Made by a program: the position numbers and the translations under genes
Assembly: GCA_026390285.1 (NCBI GenBank)
Contig: JAPLGH010000172.1
Span: 1-5,251 of the forward strand
Direction of reading: 5' to 3'
From: Caldisericota bacterium
GTDB taxonomy: Bacteria; Caldisericota; Caldisericia; Cryosericales; Cryosericaceae
DNA: 5,251 nt
Notes under the pieces: model-generated
The model's database searches: none
The model's input: the letters and a program-made list of their open reading frames with translations, nothing else
What the model was told of the DNA's origin: nothing
Shown here: one piece after another, positions 1-5,251 of the stretch
Position numbering within the stretch: the first letter of the stretch is position 1
How the letters are laid out: each line of letters begins with the position of its first letter

Positions 1-231
1 ATCCTGCTTGCCCTCCGCGACGGTGAGGACAACGTCGCCGGCATCTGCGGCCAAACGGGTCTGAGCCAGACGCTCGTCTCGCACCAGCTGGCTGCCCTGC
101 GCCGCAGTGACGTCGTCCGGTCCCGCAGGGATGGGCGGCGCACATTCTACGTTTTGGCAGACAAGCACATCGATATCATCGTCGGGTTCGCGTTGGACCA
201 TCTTGCAGAAAAGGAAGTGCACCATGAGTGA
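1..231 (+). CDS. ArsR/SmtB-family metal-responsive repressor (3' part, start outside window)
   Basis: The first 76 readable codons are the C-terminal part of a winged-helix repressor; the N-terminus lies before base 1. Residues 13-39 of the fragment form the helix-turn-helix (GLSQTLVSHQLAALR is the recognition region). Residues 40-53 form the beta-wing (SRRDGRRTFYVLAD). The last helix carries D54-x-H56-x10-H67-x2-E70, which matches the spacing and identity of the alpha5 zinc site of SmtB (Asp, His, His, Glu); CzrA has His in the last place. The ELCVCD metal site of ArsR/CadC-type sensors is absent, and only one Cys (C16) is visible. In this family the dimer binds its operator and leaves it when Zn(II), or in some members Co(II) or Ni(II), fills the alpha5 site. 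The stop codon overlaps the start of the downstream CDF transporter, so the likely role is metal-induced derepression of that exporter. Family assignment is secure; the metal is inferred. Confidence 0.9.
   Translation: MLLALRDGEDNVAGICGQTGLSQTLVSHQLAALRRSDVVRSRRDGRRTFYVLADKHIDIIVGFALDHLAEKEVHHE
211..215 (+). promoter_or_regulatory. Ribosome binding site for the CDF transporter
   Basis: AAGGA lies 8 bases before the ATG at 224, inside the last codons of the repressor gene. It supports ATG 224 over the upstream in-frame start at 107, which would put 39 non-CDF residues in front of the protein and overlap the repressor by more than 120 bases. Confidence 0.7.
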
Positions 232-1126
232 CCGCCACGAACACGAACTGTCCAACGGACGCAGCCTGTTCATTTCCGTCCTGATGAACCTTGCCATTAC
301 TGTCGCCGAAGGCATCGGTGGTCTTGTCTCAGGATCGCTGGCTCTGCTTGGCGACGCGTTTCACAACCTGACGGACATGCTGTCTGGCATCCTGACGTTG
401 TGGACGCTGCGCCTGGGGCGCCGTGCTCACGACGAGAAGTACACCTTTGGCTACCGCCGTGCCGAGATCCTGTCGGCGGGCATCAATGCCGGGATCATGT
501 TTGTCATTGTGGCTGGCCTGTTGTACGAGGCATACCAAAGGTTCCTGCATCCGGCTTCCATCAATGGCGGCATCATGCTGTCGGTGGCCCTGATCGGGCT
601 GGCAGCCAACTTCACGTCGGTCCTCCTGCTGCACCGTGGAGCCGGCGAGAGTCTGAACATCCGCAGCGAATATCTGCACTTGCTGTCGGACACGTTCTCC
701 TCGGTGGGCGTCGTTATTGGCGGCGTCATCGTCACCATTTGGCACATCACGTGGGTGGACCCCCTGGTCACGGTGTTTGTGGCGGGGTGGGTTCTGAAGG
801 AGGCGTTCGAGGTTGTCCGGGAGGCCGGCGGCATCCTCATGGAACAGGCTCCGGAGGGGCTGGACCTTGCGAAGCTGGACGCTGACATCCGTGCTCTGCC
901 ACATGTGCGGGATTTGCACCACGTCCATGTCTGGCAGGTGAGCGATACTGATACGATGTTTGAGGGACACGTCAACGTGGACGACATCTCGGTCCGTGAC
1001 ACGGGGCCGATGCGGGAGCAGATCCAGGAATTGCTGCATGACAAGTATGGCATTACGCACGCAACCCTGCAGTTTGAGTATGAGTCCTGCGAGGGGGCAG
1101 GGCTCATCGTCAACGGCAGGACCTGA
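224..1126 (+). CDS. Cation diffusion facilitator (CzcD/ZitB-like) divalent metal exporter
   Basis: This 300-residue protein has the usual length and plan of a CDF exporter, which exchanges cytoplasmic Zn(II) (some members Cd(II), Co(II), etc.) for protons across the inner membrane. Six hydrophobic segments lie at about 14-34, 38-64, 82-103, 114-137, 150-173 and 178-196. TM2 has H47-N-L-T-D51 and TM5 has H152-L-L-S-D156. These two HxxxD pairs form the tetrahedral transport site typical of zinc/cadmium CDFs. The cytoplasmic C-terminal domain (about 205-288) has the family motif HHVHVW (232-237) and a ferredoxin-like fold pattern. The long His-rich loop of eukaryotic ZnTs is missing, and only a short His-containing N-terminus (MSDRHEHE) is seen. 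The start at 224 overlaps the repressor stop by 8 bases, so the two are very likely translationally coupled and controlled by the metal through that repressor. Zinc is the best guess for substrate, not shown by the sequence alone. Confidence 0.94.
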   Translation: MSDRHEHELSNGRSLFISVLMNLAITVAEGIGGLVSGSLALLGDAFHNLTDMLSGILTLWTLRLGRRAHDEKYTFGYRRAEILSAGINAGIMFVIVAGLLYEAYQRFLHPASINGGIMLSVALIGLAANFTSVLLLHRGAGESLNIRSEYLHLLSDTFSSVGVVIGGVIVTIWHITWVDPLVTVFVAGWVLKEAFEVVREAGGILMEQAPEGLDLAKLDADIRALPHVRDLHHVHVWQVSDTDTMFEGHVNVDDISVRDTGPMREQIQELLHDKYGITHATLQFEYESCEGAGLIVNGRT

Positions 1127-1187
1127 GTAGGAATGTTCTGGGCGGCTTGCTGTCAACGGACGTCGCCTCTGGAGATTGTCTGACATC

Positions 1188-1193
1188 GGGAGG
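1188..1193 (+). promoter_or_regulatory. Ribosome binding site deciding the start of the DOMON protein
   Basis: GGGAGG lies 6 bases before ATG 1200. An in-frame TTG at 1176 would lie upstream of this site and add eight residues before the signal peptide, so 1200 is preferred. Confidence 0.75.
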
Positions 1194-1199
1194 TTTGTC

Positions 1200-2180
1200 A
1201 TGGTTCAACGGGTACGCATCGCAGGCATCGTCCGGTGTTGTCTGGTCGTCGTTGTCGCAGTATTGTTGATGCTGCCGGCAGGGGTTCAGGCGGCGCAGGT
1301 AGCAGTCGATGGCGTCGTCAAGGCAGGCGAGTATGACCACAGCACTGTGCTGGGAGATGGTCTGTACACACTATCCTGGACTGTCACCGGTGATATGGCA
1401 TGGTTTGGCATCCAGGCGGCGACGAAAGGCTGGGTGGCACTGGGAATCGACCCCGAGATTGCAATGAATGGAGCCGACATGGTGTTTGGCTGGGTCAGCG
1501 CAGGGAAGGCAACAGTCCTGGACCAGTACTCGACCGGGGTGTTCGGACCTCACCCCGATGACACGTCGCTTGGCGGCACAATGGATATTCTGTCCGGCGC
1601 CGGGAGCGAGCAGTCAGGGACGACGACCATCGAGTTCAGCCGCAAGCGCGTCACAGGTGACACCCATGACAAGGCTGTTCCGGCATCCGGCAACATGAAG
1701 ATCATCTGGGCGATCGGCAATGCAGACAGCGTATCGCCCCATGCCCGCAAAGGCAGTGCCACGATCGACGTCGGTGCCCCTGCGCTCATCGTTCTGACAT
1801 TCACTATCGGCTCGACGAATGGGACGCGAAACGACGTGCCGGTGACACTCGATGCCGCTCCCATCATTCAGAACGGGAGGACGTTGCTGCCTGTGCGCTA
1901 TGTGGCCGAGCCACTGGGGGCGACCGTCACCTGGACCGCCGGTACCCGGACGGTGACCATCCAGCGTTCTGACCTCACACTCGTGCTGGTCGTGGGCAGA
2001 GCGACGGTAGTCGTGAACGGAGGGAGCATCCCTATCGATCCGGCTGACGTCCGTGTGGTTCCGATCATCCTCCAGGGGAGGACGATGCTGCCCGCGCGGT
2101 TCGTCGCCGAACAGTTAGGGTGTGCGGTCAGCTATGATCCGACGACAAGGGTCGTGACAATCACCTACCCGAAGCCCTGA
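1200..2180 (+). CDS. Secreted DOMON-domain protein with two copper-amine-oxidase-like repeats
   Basis: The 326-residue product begins with a clear signal peptide: basic start (MVQRVR), hydrophobic core at about 13-26 and a probable cleavage after VQA31. Residues about 34-192 look like a DOMON domain: a short VDGVVKAGEYD start, then strands including YTLSW (56-60), GWVALGI (77-83), NGADMVFGWV (90-99) and IIWAIG (168-173). DOMON domains bind haem or sugars outside the cell. M89 and H181 sit about where haem-binding members keep their axial Met and His. Residues about 196-326 hold two repeats of the copper amine oxidase N-terminal-like domain, each with the hallmark GRTxLPxRxVAExLG (226-240 and 293-307). 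Despite its name, that domain is a non-catalytic cell-surface module. Translation starts 73 bases after the transporter with no convincing terminator between, so co-transcription is possible. Domain calls rest on pattern reading; an extracellular redox or ligand-binding role is inference. No membrane anchor or sorting signal is visible at the C-terminus. Confidence 0.85.
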   Translation: MVQRVRIAGIVRCCLVVVVAVLLMLPAGVQAAQVAVDGVVKAGEYDHSTVLGDGLYTLSWTVTGDMAWFGIQAATKGWVALGIDPEIAMNGADMVFGWVSAGKATVLDQYSTGVFGPHPDDTSLGGTMDILSGAGSEQSGTTTIEFSRKRVTGDTHDKAVPASGNMKIIWAIGNADSVSPHARKGSATIDVGAPALIVLTFTIGSTNGTRNDVPVTLDAAPIIQNGRTLLPVRYVAEPLGATVTWTAGTRTVTIQRSDLTLVLVVGRATVVVNGGSIPIDPADVRVVPIILQGRTMLPARFVAEQLGCAVSYDPTTRVVTITYPKP

Positions 2181-2192
2181 GACGGCCGGCTG

Positions 2193-2215
2193 CAGGATGT
2201 TGGCCTGTCATCCTG
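2193..2215. terminator. Possible bidirectional hairpin between convergent genes
   Basis: CAGGATG (2193-2199) and CATCCTG (2209-2215) form a perfect 7-bp stem with a 9-base loop, in the 47-base gap between the two converging stop codons. The position suits a shared terminator, but no T-tract follows on either strand, so it is not a textbook intrinsic terminator. Confidence 0.35.
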
Positions 2216-2227
2216 GAGGACCTGACG

Positions 2228-4855
2228 TCAGTCGGGGCCGCCCAGCTCTGCCCCAGCCTGAGACAGGAGGTCTTCCAGAAGCGCCGGCCTCATGGCATCC
2301 ACCGGAGTGACCGCGACGCGCGCCACCAGACCAGGTTTTCCGCTGGGCCGCTGGGCATTGAGAGTTGTGATAGATTCCTTCAGGCGTTGTGCAAGAAGGT
2401 CAAGGCGGGTGTTGTCTGTCTGGATGGCCAGGACGCTGAATCGGGCCGTGCTAATACGACCGATGGTGTCAGAGTCCCGGAACGTCTGACGAAGGATGTC
2501 TGCAAAGTCGGCAAGCATGTGAGGTTCAGGGGGCCCTGCGTCAGCACCACTGACGATTTCTGCGACGACCAGCGCTGCATTGATATGTCCCCGATGTGCC
2601 ATCTTGAGCTGCTGGCTGGCGATGGCGGAGAAACCGGAAGCACTGTAAAGGCCAGTCAGCTCGTCGTTGAGGACGGTCTGTGCGGAGCTCTCCCCGTCCA
2701 GTCCACCTGAGTTCAGCTCCCGCCCCACCCCGAAGATGGCAGGCTTGCCGCCCCAGCTCGTACGGACGACCTGCGTAGCAATCTGGACGAGTTCGCCTTC
2801 GCGACTCAGGAATGGGAGGGCACAAATGGTGGTCCTGCCCGCGACCATGTCGGCCAGGATGCAGGCGACTTCTGCGCGGCGGTTCGACGGGCAGAAGTCC
2901 AGTACTGCGGTTCCACACAATTCGTCTGTCCTCCTCCCAAGCCTATCTGCCGCAGCCTTGTTGACCCTGGCGATGGTGCCGTCCTCTTGCAGGATGAACA
3001 CAAGACGCGGTATGGCCTCGAACAGTGCGTCGAAGTCCTCCCGGCTCGCCCGCAGAGACGCGTCGGCACGAAGGCGGACGACGGCCTCGCCGATCGTGCG
3101 GCCAATCGACATCAGCAGGTCCATCCGTAATTCCGCATTCTGACTATGGGCACTGGCGAGGTTCAGGGCGCCGACTACAGTATCGCCTGCTACGATGGGG
3201 ATCGACATCATGGAGCCGATTCCGTACTGCCGGAAACCACCGGGCGGCATCGGGTCGAATTCGGTGAAGGCCGCGGTTTTCCCTTCCCGTAGGGCGGTGC
3301 GATAGGGCTGTTCGTCCACGGGAACGGAGCGGACCTGCTCAATGAGTTCGCTGCCAAAGCCCGTGGCGCAGGCAAGCATGGCGTGATCCCCGTCGACGAT
3401 GTAGATGCCGCCGCCCTCAAAAGGTGTGGCCTCGAGAGCGATGGTCAGCGCCTCGGGCAGGAACTCCTCCATCGACTCCGCCTTGCCTGCTGCCTCGATG
3501 ATACCATAGAGGGCGTCCGCCCTTGTACGGTCGGCCGCGAGCGCTTCGGCCGCCCTCCGCGAGCCGGTGACGTCCTGACTGGTAGTGAACAGCGCAAGAG
3601 CCCCATTCCAGGAACCACGTGTCACGAGGGTGTTGACGGGGATCTGGGCGCCATCCGCGGCCACAAGCGTCTGCGTACTGCTCGTCCTGGTGCCATTGAT
3701 CATGTCGCCCAGGATCATACGCGACAGCTCGCGCTCTTCCTGAGGGTGCAGGTCGTTGATGTCGGTGCCGAGCAGTTCTGTGGGTGTCCGTCCCAGCCGG
3801 TGGGCCCCCTGCTCTCCGACAGCCAGGATCTTGCCATCACGGCCCACGACAAAGAAGAATCCCTGTACCGAGTTGAAGAACGCCTGCAGGTTGGACGTGT
3901 TCTCCTGCAGTGCGGCCATTGTCTCGATGCGGTCCATGCCGATGGTGATTTCGCGGGCGATGTCCCCCAGGGACTCCCGCCAGCTTTCCTCAAGTTGTGG
4001 TGGCGTGCGCCATGCCATGTCGAGTGAACCGACGACGCGCCCCAGGTTAACGAGGGGGACGACGGCGAGTGTCCATGGCGGGTCATCGGGGCGGCCCGAG
4101 GAGCCGAGGTTGTGCCAGGCGGCGCTGAAGAAGGGTTCTGCATCCCGGTACACCCGTAAGAACGGTTCTTGGTCCGCAGGGACGGACGCGGCTTGTCCCT
4201 GCACGGCCTCAGAGTCTCCCTGCACGGACACTAGGTGCGCCGTCCTCCGATCAGGGTCCAGCAGATAGACGCCACCGCGGTCATAGTCGAACAGTTCATG
4301 CGCCAGGGTGAGGACGTCAGCAAGGAACGCACCGACCGTGGCTGCTGCGGCCGCCGCCTCGAGAATACCCTGAAACAGGCGGGACCGGCGATTCTCCAGG
4401 GCGAGCGCAAGTTCGACGCGTCGCTGGCTGGTGATGTCGCGCGCCTGGCCGAGGACGCCGGTCAGCAGGCCGTCGACATCATGCAGCGCAACCTTCTTCG
4501 TATTGTAGTACCTCAGGTTGCCTGCCTGATCCACCGCGCTGAACTCGTGTTCGGAGATGCCGTCCCGGGCGGCGATCTGGTCATCGGCAATGTAGATCTC
4601 TGCCTTCTCACGGGATTGAATTTCGAAGTCGGTCTTGCCGATGACATCTTGCGTCCGTCTCGGGTCAGCGTGCAGGTAGGCTTTGTTGACGGCGACGTAG
4701 CGGCCCTGGGCATCCTTGATCCACATCGGGTCAGGGGAGGACTCCAGAAATTCCTGCCACTGGTGGGCGGCGACGTATACGGCATCGACGGGCGCGGCGC
4801 ATTCAGAGAAATCGCCGTGTTCACCTGCGAGGTGCCTGTTCGAGTTCTTCGCCAT
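2228..4855 (-). CDS. Multi-domain sensor PAS-GAF-PAS-GAF-PAS with degenerate GGDEF domain
   Basis: This 875-residue protein has no signal peptide or transmembrane segment and should be cytoplasmic. Domains in order: PAS1 (about 30-145, with MWIKDAQGRYVAVNKAY and DFEI), GAF1 (about 160-310), PAS2 (about 318-435), GAF2 (about 447-595), PAS3 (about 600-715) and a GGDEF-type domain (about 726-870) that opens with the usual DELTGLYSASGF (731-742). PAS and GAF domains sense small ligands, redox state or light; no specific cofactor residue is recognised. The GGDEF active-site loop is replaced by STARF (802-806), and the usual DxDxFKxxND metal motif reads AEIVSGADAG (765-774). Diguanylate cyclase activity is therefore unlikely. 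The inhibitory-site position RxxD is retained (R793-D796). No EAL, HD-GYP or histidine kinase domain is present. The start at 4855 is chosen because GGGGGG lies 5 bases upstream and because a TTG start at 4903 would overlap the -10 box. Architecture is confident; function as c-di-GMP receptor or signalling partner is inference. Confidence 0.88.
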   Translation of the reverse strand: MAKNSNRHLAGEHGDFSECAAPVDAVYVAAHQWQEFLESSPDPMWIKDAQGRYVAVNKAYLHADPRRTQDVIGKTDFEIQSREKAEIYIADDQIAARDGISEHEFSAVDQAGNLRYYNTKKVALHDVDGLLTGVLGQARDITSQRRVELALALENRRSRLFQGILEAAAAAATVGAFLADVLTLAHELFDYDRGGVYLLDPDRRTAHLVSVQGDSEAVQGQAASVPADQEPFLRVYRDAEPFFSAAWHNLGSSGRPDDPPWTLAVVPLVNLGRVVGSLDMAWRTPPQLEESWRESLGDIAREITIGMDRIETMAALQENTSNLQAFFNSVQGFFFVVGRDGKILAVGEQGAHRLGRTPTELLGTDINDLHPQEERELSRMILGDMINGTRTSSTQTLVAADGAQIPVNTLVTRGSWNGALALFTTSQDVTGSRRAAEALAADRTRADALYGIIEAAGKAESMEEFLPEALTIALEATPFEGGGIYIVDGDHAMLACATGFGSELIEQVRSVPVDEQPYRTALREGKTAAFTEFDPMPPGGFRQYGIGSMMSIPIVAGDTVVGALNLASAHSQNAELRMDLLMSIGRTIGEAVVRLRADASLRASREDFDALFEAIPRLVFILQEDGTIARVNKAAADRLGRRTDELCGTAVLDFCPSNRRAEVACILADMVAGRTTICALPFLSREGELVQIATQVVRTSWGGKPAIFGVGRELNSGGLDGESSAQTVLNDELTGLYSASGFSAIASQQLKMAHRGHINAALVVAEIVSGADAGPPEPHMLADFADILRQTFRDSDTIGRISTARFSVLAIQTDNTRLDLLAQRLKESITTLNAQRPSGKPGLVARVAVTPVDAMRPALLEDLLSQAGAELGGPD

Positions 4856-4860
4856 GAGAA

Positions 4861-4866
4861 CCCCCC
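4861..4866 (-). promoter_or_regulatory. Ribosome binding site of the PAS/GAF sensor gene
   Basis: On the - strand a run of six G lies 5 bases before ATG 4855. It is a G-rich, imperfect Shine-Dalgarno sequence. The alternative starts at 4879 (ATG) and 4903 (TTG) have no such sequence in front of them. Confidence 0.5.
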
Positions 4867-4902
4867 GTTGCAGCGTCATGTCGTATAGCGTGCTACCAGC
4901 CA

Positions 4903-4931
4903 AGTATAGGGTGGCATGCCAGACAAATCAA
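4903..4931 (-). promoter_or_regulatory. Predicted sigma70 promoter of the PAS/GAF sensor gene
   Basis: Read on the - strand, TTGATT (4931-4926) and TATACT (4908-4903) are separated by exactly 17 bases. Transcription would begin near 4896, giving a leader of roughly 40 bases before ATG 4855. The spacer contains the 8-bp palindrome GGCATGCC (4913-4920). Confidence 0.6.
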
Positions 4932-5026
4932 CTGAACCATTCCTGGCACGAGGACGCGCACACAACCTGCCACCAAGCCATATCCTGTCAGCTGTTCCGC
5001 GACAGACCCGGCGGCTTCACAATCCA

Positions 5027-5036
5027 TCCGTACGGA
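5027..5036. repeat. 10-bp perfect palindrome in the divergent intergenic region
   Basis: TCCGTACGGA is a perfect palindrome lying about 63 bases upstream of the -35 box of the BI-1-like gene and about 95 bases upstream of the sensor's -35 box. It could be an operator for one or both divergent genes, but it is a single short copy and no binding protein can be named. Confidence 0.3.
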
Positions 5037-5086
5037 CAGCTGGCAATCGCTGTATTGATAAGTAGAGGGCAGCGAATATCCACCGT

Positions 5087-5120
5087 GCCGGCCCATGCTT
5101 GACAACGCAGTGTGGCCGGC
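5087..5120. repeat. Inverted repeat overlapping the BI-1-like gene promoter
   Basis: GCCGGCC (5087-5093) and GGCCGGC (5114-5120) are perfect inverted copies with starts 27 bases apart. The left arm ends 5 bases before the -35 box, and the right arm fills the end of the spacer up to the -10 box. The placement suits a repressor site. Each arm contains the self-complementary GCCGGC, which makes chance pairing easier in G+C-rich DNA. Confidence 0.3.
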
Positions 5121-5126
5121 TATGAT
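5099..5126 (+). promoter_or_regulatory. Strong predicted sigma70 promoter of the BI-1-like gene
   Basis: A consensus -35 box TTGACA (5099-5104) and a -10 box TATGAT (5121-5126, one mismatch) are separated by 16 bases. Transcription would start near 5133, leaving a leader of about 20 bases that contains the ribosome binding site. Confidence 0.8.
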
Positions 5127-5137
5127 TGCTGCGCTTG

Positions 5138-5144
5138 AAAGGAG
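5138..5144 (+). promoter_or_regulatory. Ribosome binding site of the BI-1-like gene
   Basis: AAAGGAG lies 8 bases before ATG 5153 and is close to the ideal Shine-Dalgarno sequence, fixing the start codon of the partial gene. Confidence 0.8.
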
Positions 5145-5152
5145 ATGATTCC

Positions 5153-5251
5153 ATGGAATACCAGGGAACCGTCATACGTCCGGAGGACAGCGTCCGGGCA
5201 TTCTTCAACCGGGTCTATGGCTGGATGGCCGGAGGACTCGCTCTGACCGCC
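5153..5251 (+). CDS. Bax inhibitor-1/YccA-like membrane protein (N-terminal 33 codons only)
   Basis: Only the first 33 residues are present and the gene runs off the window. The segment VRAFFNRVYGWMAGGLALTA (14-33) matches the conserved entry into the first membrane helix of bacterial Bax inhibitor-1 (BI-1/YccA/YbhL) proteins, which usually read F-x-x-x-V-Y-x-W-M-x-x-G-L-x-L-T. Family members are integral membrane proteins of roughly 220-240 residues with about seven helices. Some conduct Ca2+ in a pH-dependent way, and E. coli YccA modulates the FtsH protease. The gene has its own near-consensus promoter and a strong ribosome binding site, so it is probably well expressed and independent of the divergent sensor. 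The call rests on a short but characteristic segment; the missing C-terminal aspartates of the family cannot be checked. Confidence 0.75.
   Translation, partial: MEYQGTVIRPEDSVRAFFNRVYGWMAGGLALTA

Noticed and set aside
107..223. 39-codon N-terminal extension of the CDF transporter
   Set aside because: This stretch encodes the repressor in another frame, and ATG 224 has a proper ribosome binding site and gives the normal family length.
1127..1199. Possible terminator or promoter between the CDF and DOMON genes
   Set aside because: Only a 5-bp TGTCA/TGACA inverted match and no T-tract or paired -35/-10 boxes were found, too weak to call.
329..1201. Long open frame (290 codons) on the - strand opposite the CDF gene
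   Set aside because: The opposite strand encodes an unmistakable CDF transporter. The antisense translation has no recognisable domain or coherent hydrophobic pattern and is typical of a shadow frame in G+C-rich DNA.
1785..2177. Copper amine oxidase enzyme activity
   Set aside because: The similarity is only to the N-terminal-like repeat module, which is a common non-catalytic surface domain; the catalytic domain and the TPQ-forming Tyr motif are absent.
3383..4027. Open frame of 214 codons on the + strand inside the sensor gene
   Set aside because: It is antisense to the GAF1, PAS2 and GAF2 regions, has no recognisable domain, and is explained by codon bias of the real gene.
4235..4888. 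Open frame of 217 codons on the + strand opposite PAS1/GAF1
   Set aside because: It is antisense to clearly conserved PAS and GAF sequence, and the translation shows no family features.
4981..5053. Small hairpins (CTGTC/GACAG at 4985-5005 and ACAGC/GCTGT at 5036-5053) as an RNA element
   Set aside because: The stems are only 5 bp, and they lie upstream of both predicted transcription starts, so they are not part of a leader.
4716..5105. Short frames on both strands reaching into the divergent intergenic region
   Set aside because: No good ribosome binding site and no recognisable protein features. They overlap the sensor gene and both promoters.

Overview
This is a bacterial window of fairly high G+C (about 60% by eye). 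It carries clear Shine-Dalgarno sites and two sigma70-type promoters. It holds five genes: three on the + strand on the left, one long gene on the - strand, and the start of a + strand gene at the right edge. The tandem copper-amine-oxidase-like domains in the third gene are most familiar from Bacillota and from some deep-branching lineages such as Caldisericota. That is only a hint, and no lineage is assigned.

Left part (1-1126): the end of an ArsR/SmtB-type metal-sensing repressor overlaps by 8 bases the start of a cation diffusion facilitator (CDF). The repressor fragment keeps all four residues of the SmtB-type alpha5 zinc site, and the transporter keeps the two HxxxD pairs of the CDF zinc site. 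Together they form a sensor-plus-exporter operon for zinc or a related divalent cation. A secreted or surface-anchored protein follows 73 bases later (1200-2180). It combines a DOMON domain with two copper-amine-oxidase-like repeats, and it could be read from the same transcript or from an unseen promoter.

Middle (2181-4855): a 47-base gap with a small hairpin separates convergent genes. The - strand gene encodes a large, probably soluble sensor laid out as PAS-GAF-PAS-GAF-PAS followed by a GGDEF-type domain. The GGDEF signature is replaced by STARF and the first metal-binding motif is also lost, while the RxxD position is kept. It therefore looks like a pseudo-diguanylate cyclase and not an active enzyme.

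Right part (4856-5251): a 297-base divergent intergenic region holds a promoter for the sensor (TTGATT-N17-TATACT, - strand) and a near-consensus promoter for the gene on the right (TTGACA-N16-TATGAT, + strand). Several short inverted repeats lie near them. The gene on the right is the N-terminal 33 codons of a Bax inhibitor-1/YccA-like membrane protein.

No RNA genes, CRISPR arrays, insertion sequences or transferred islands were seen. The most notable items are the degenerate GGDEF output of the multi-sensor protein, its PAS-containing repeat of about 286-290 residues, and the DOMON/copper-amine-oxidase-like fusion with candidate haem ligands.
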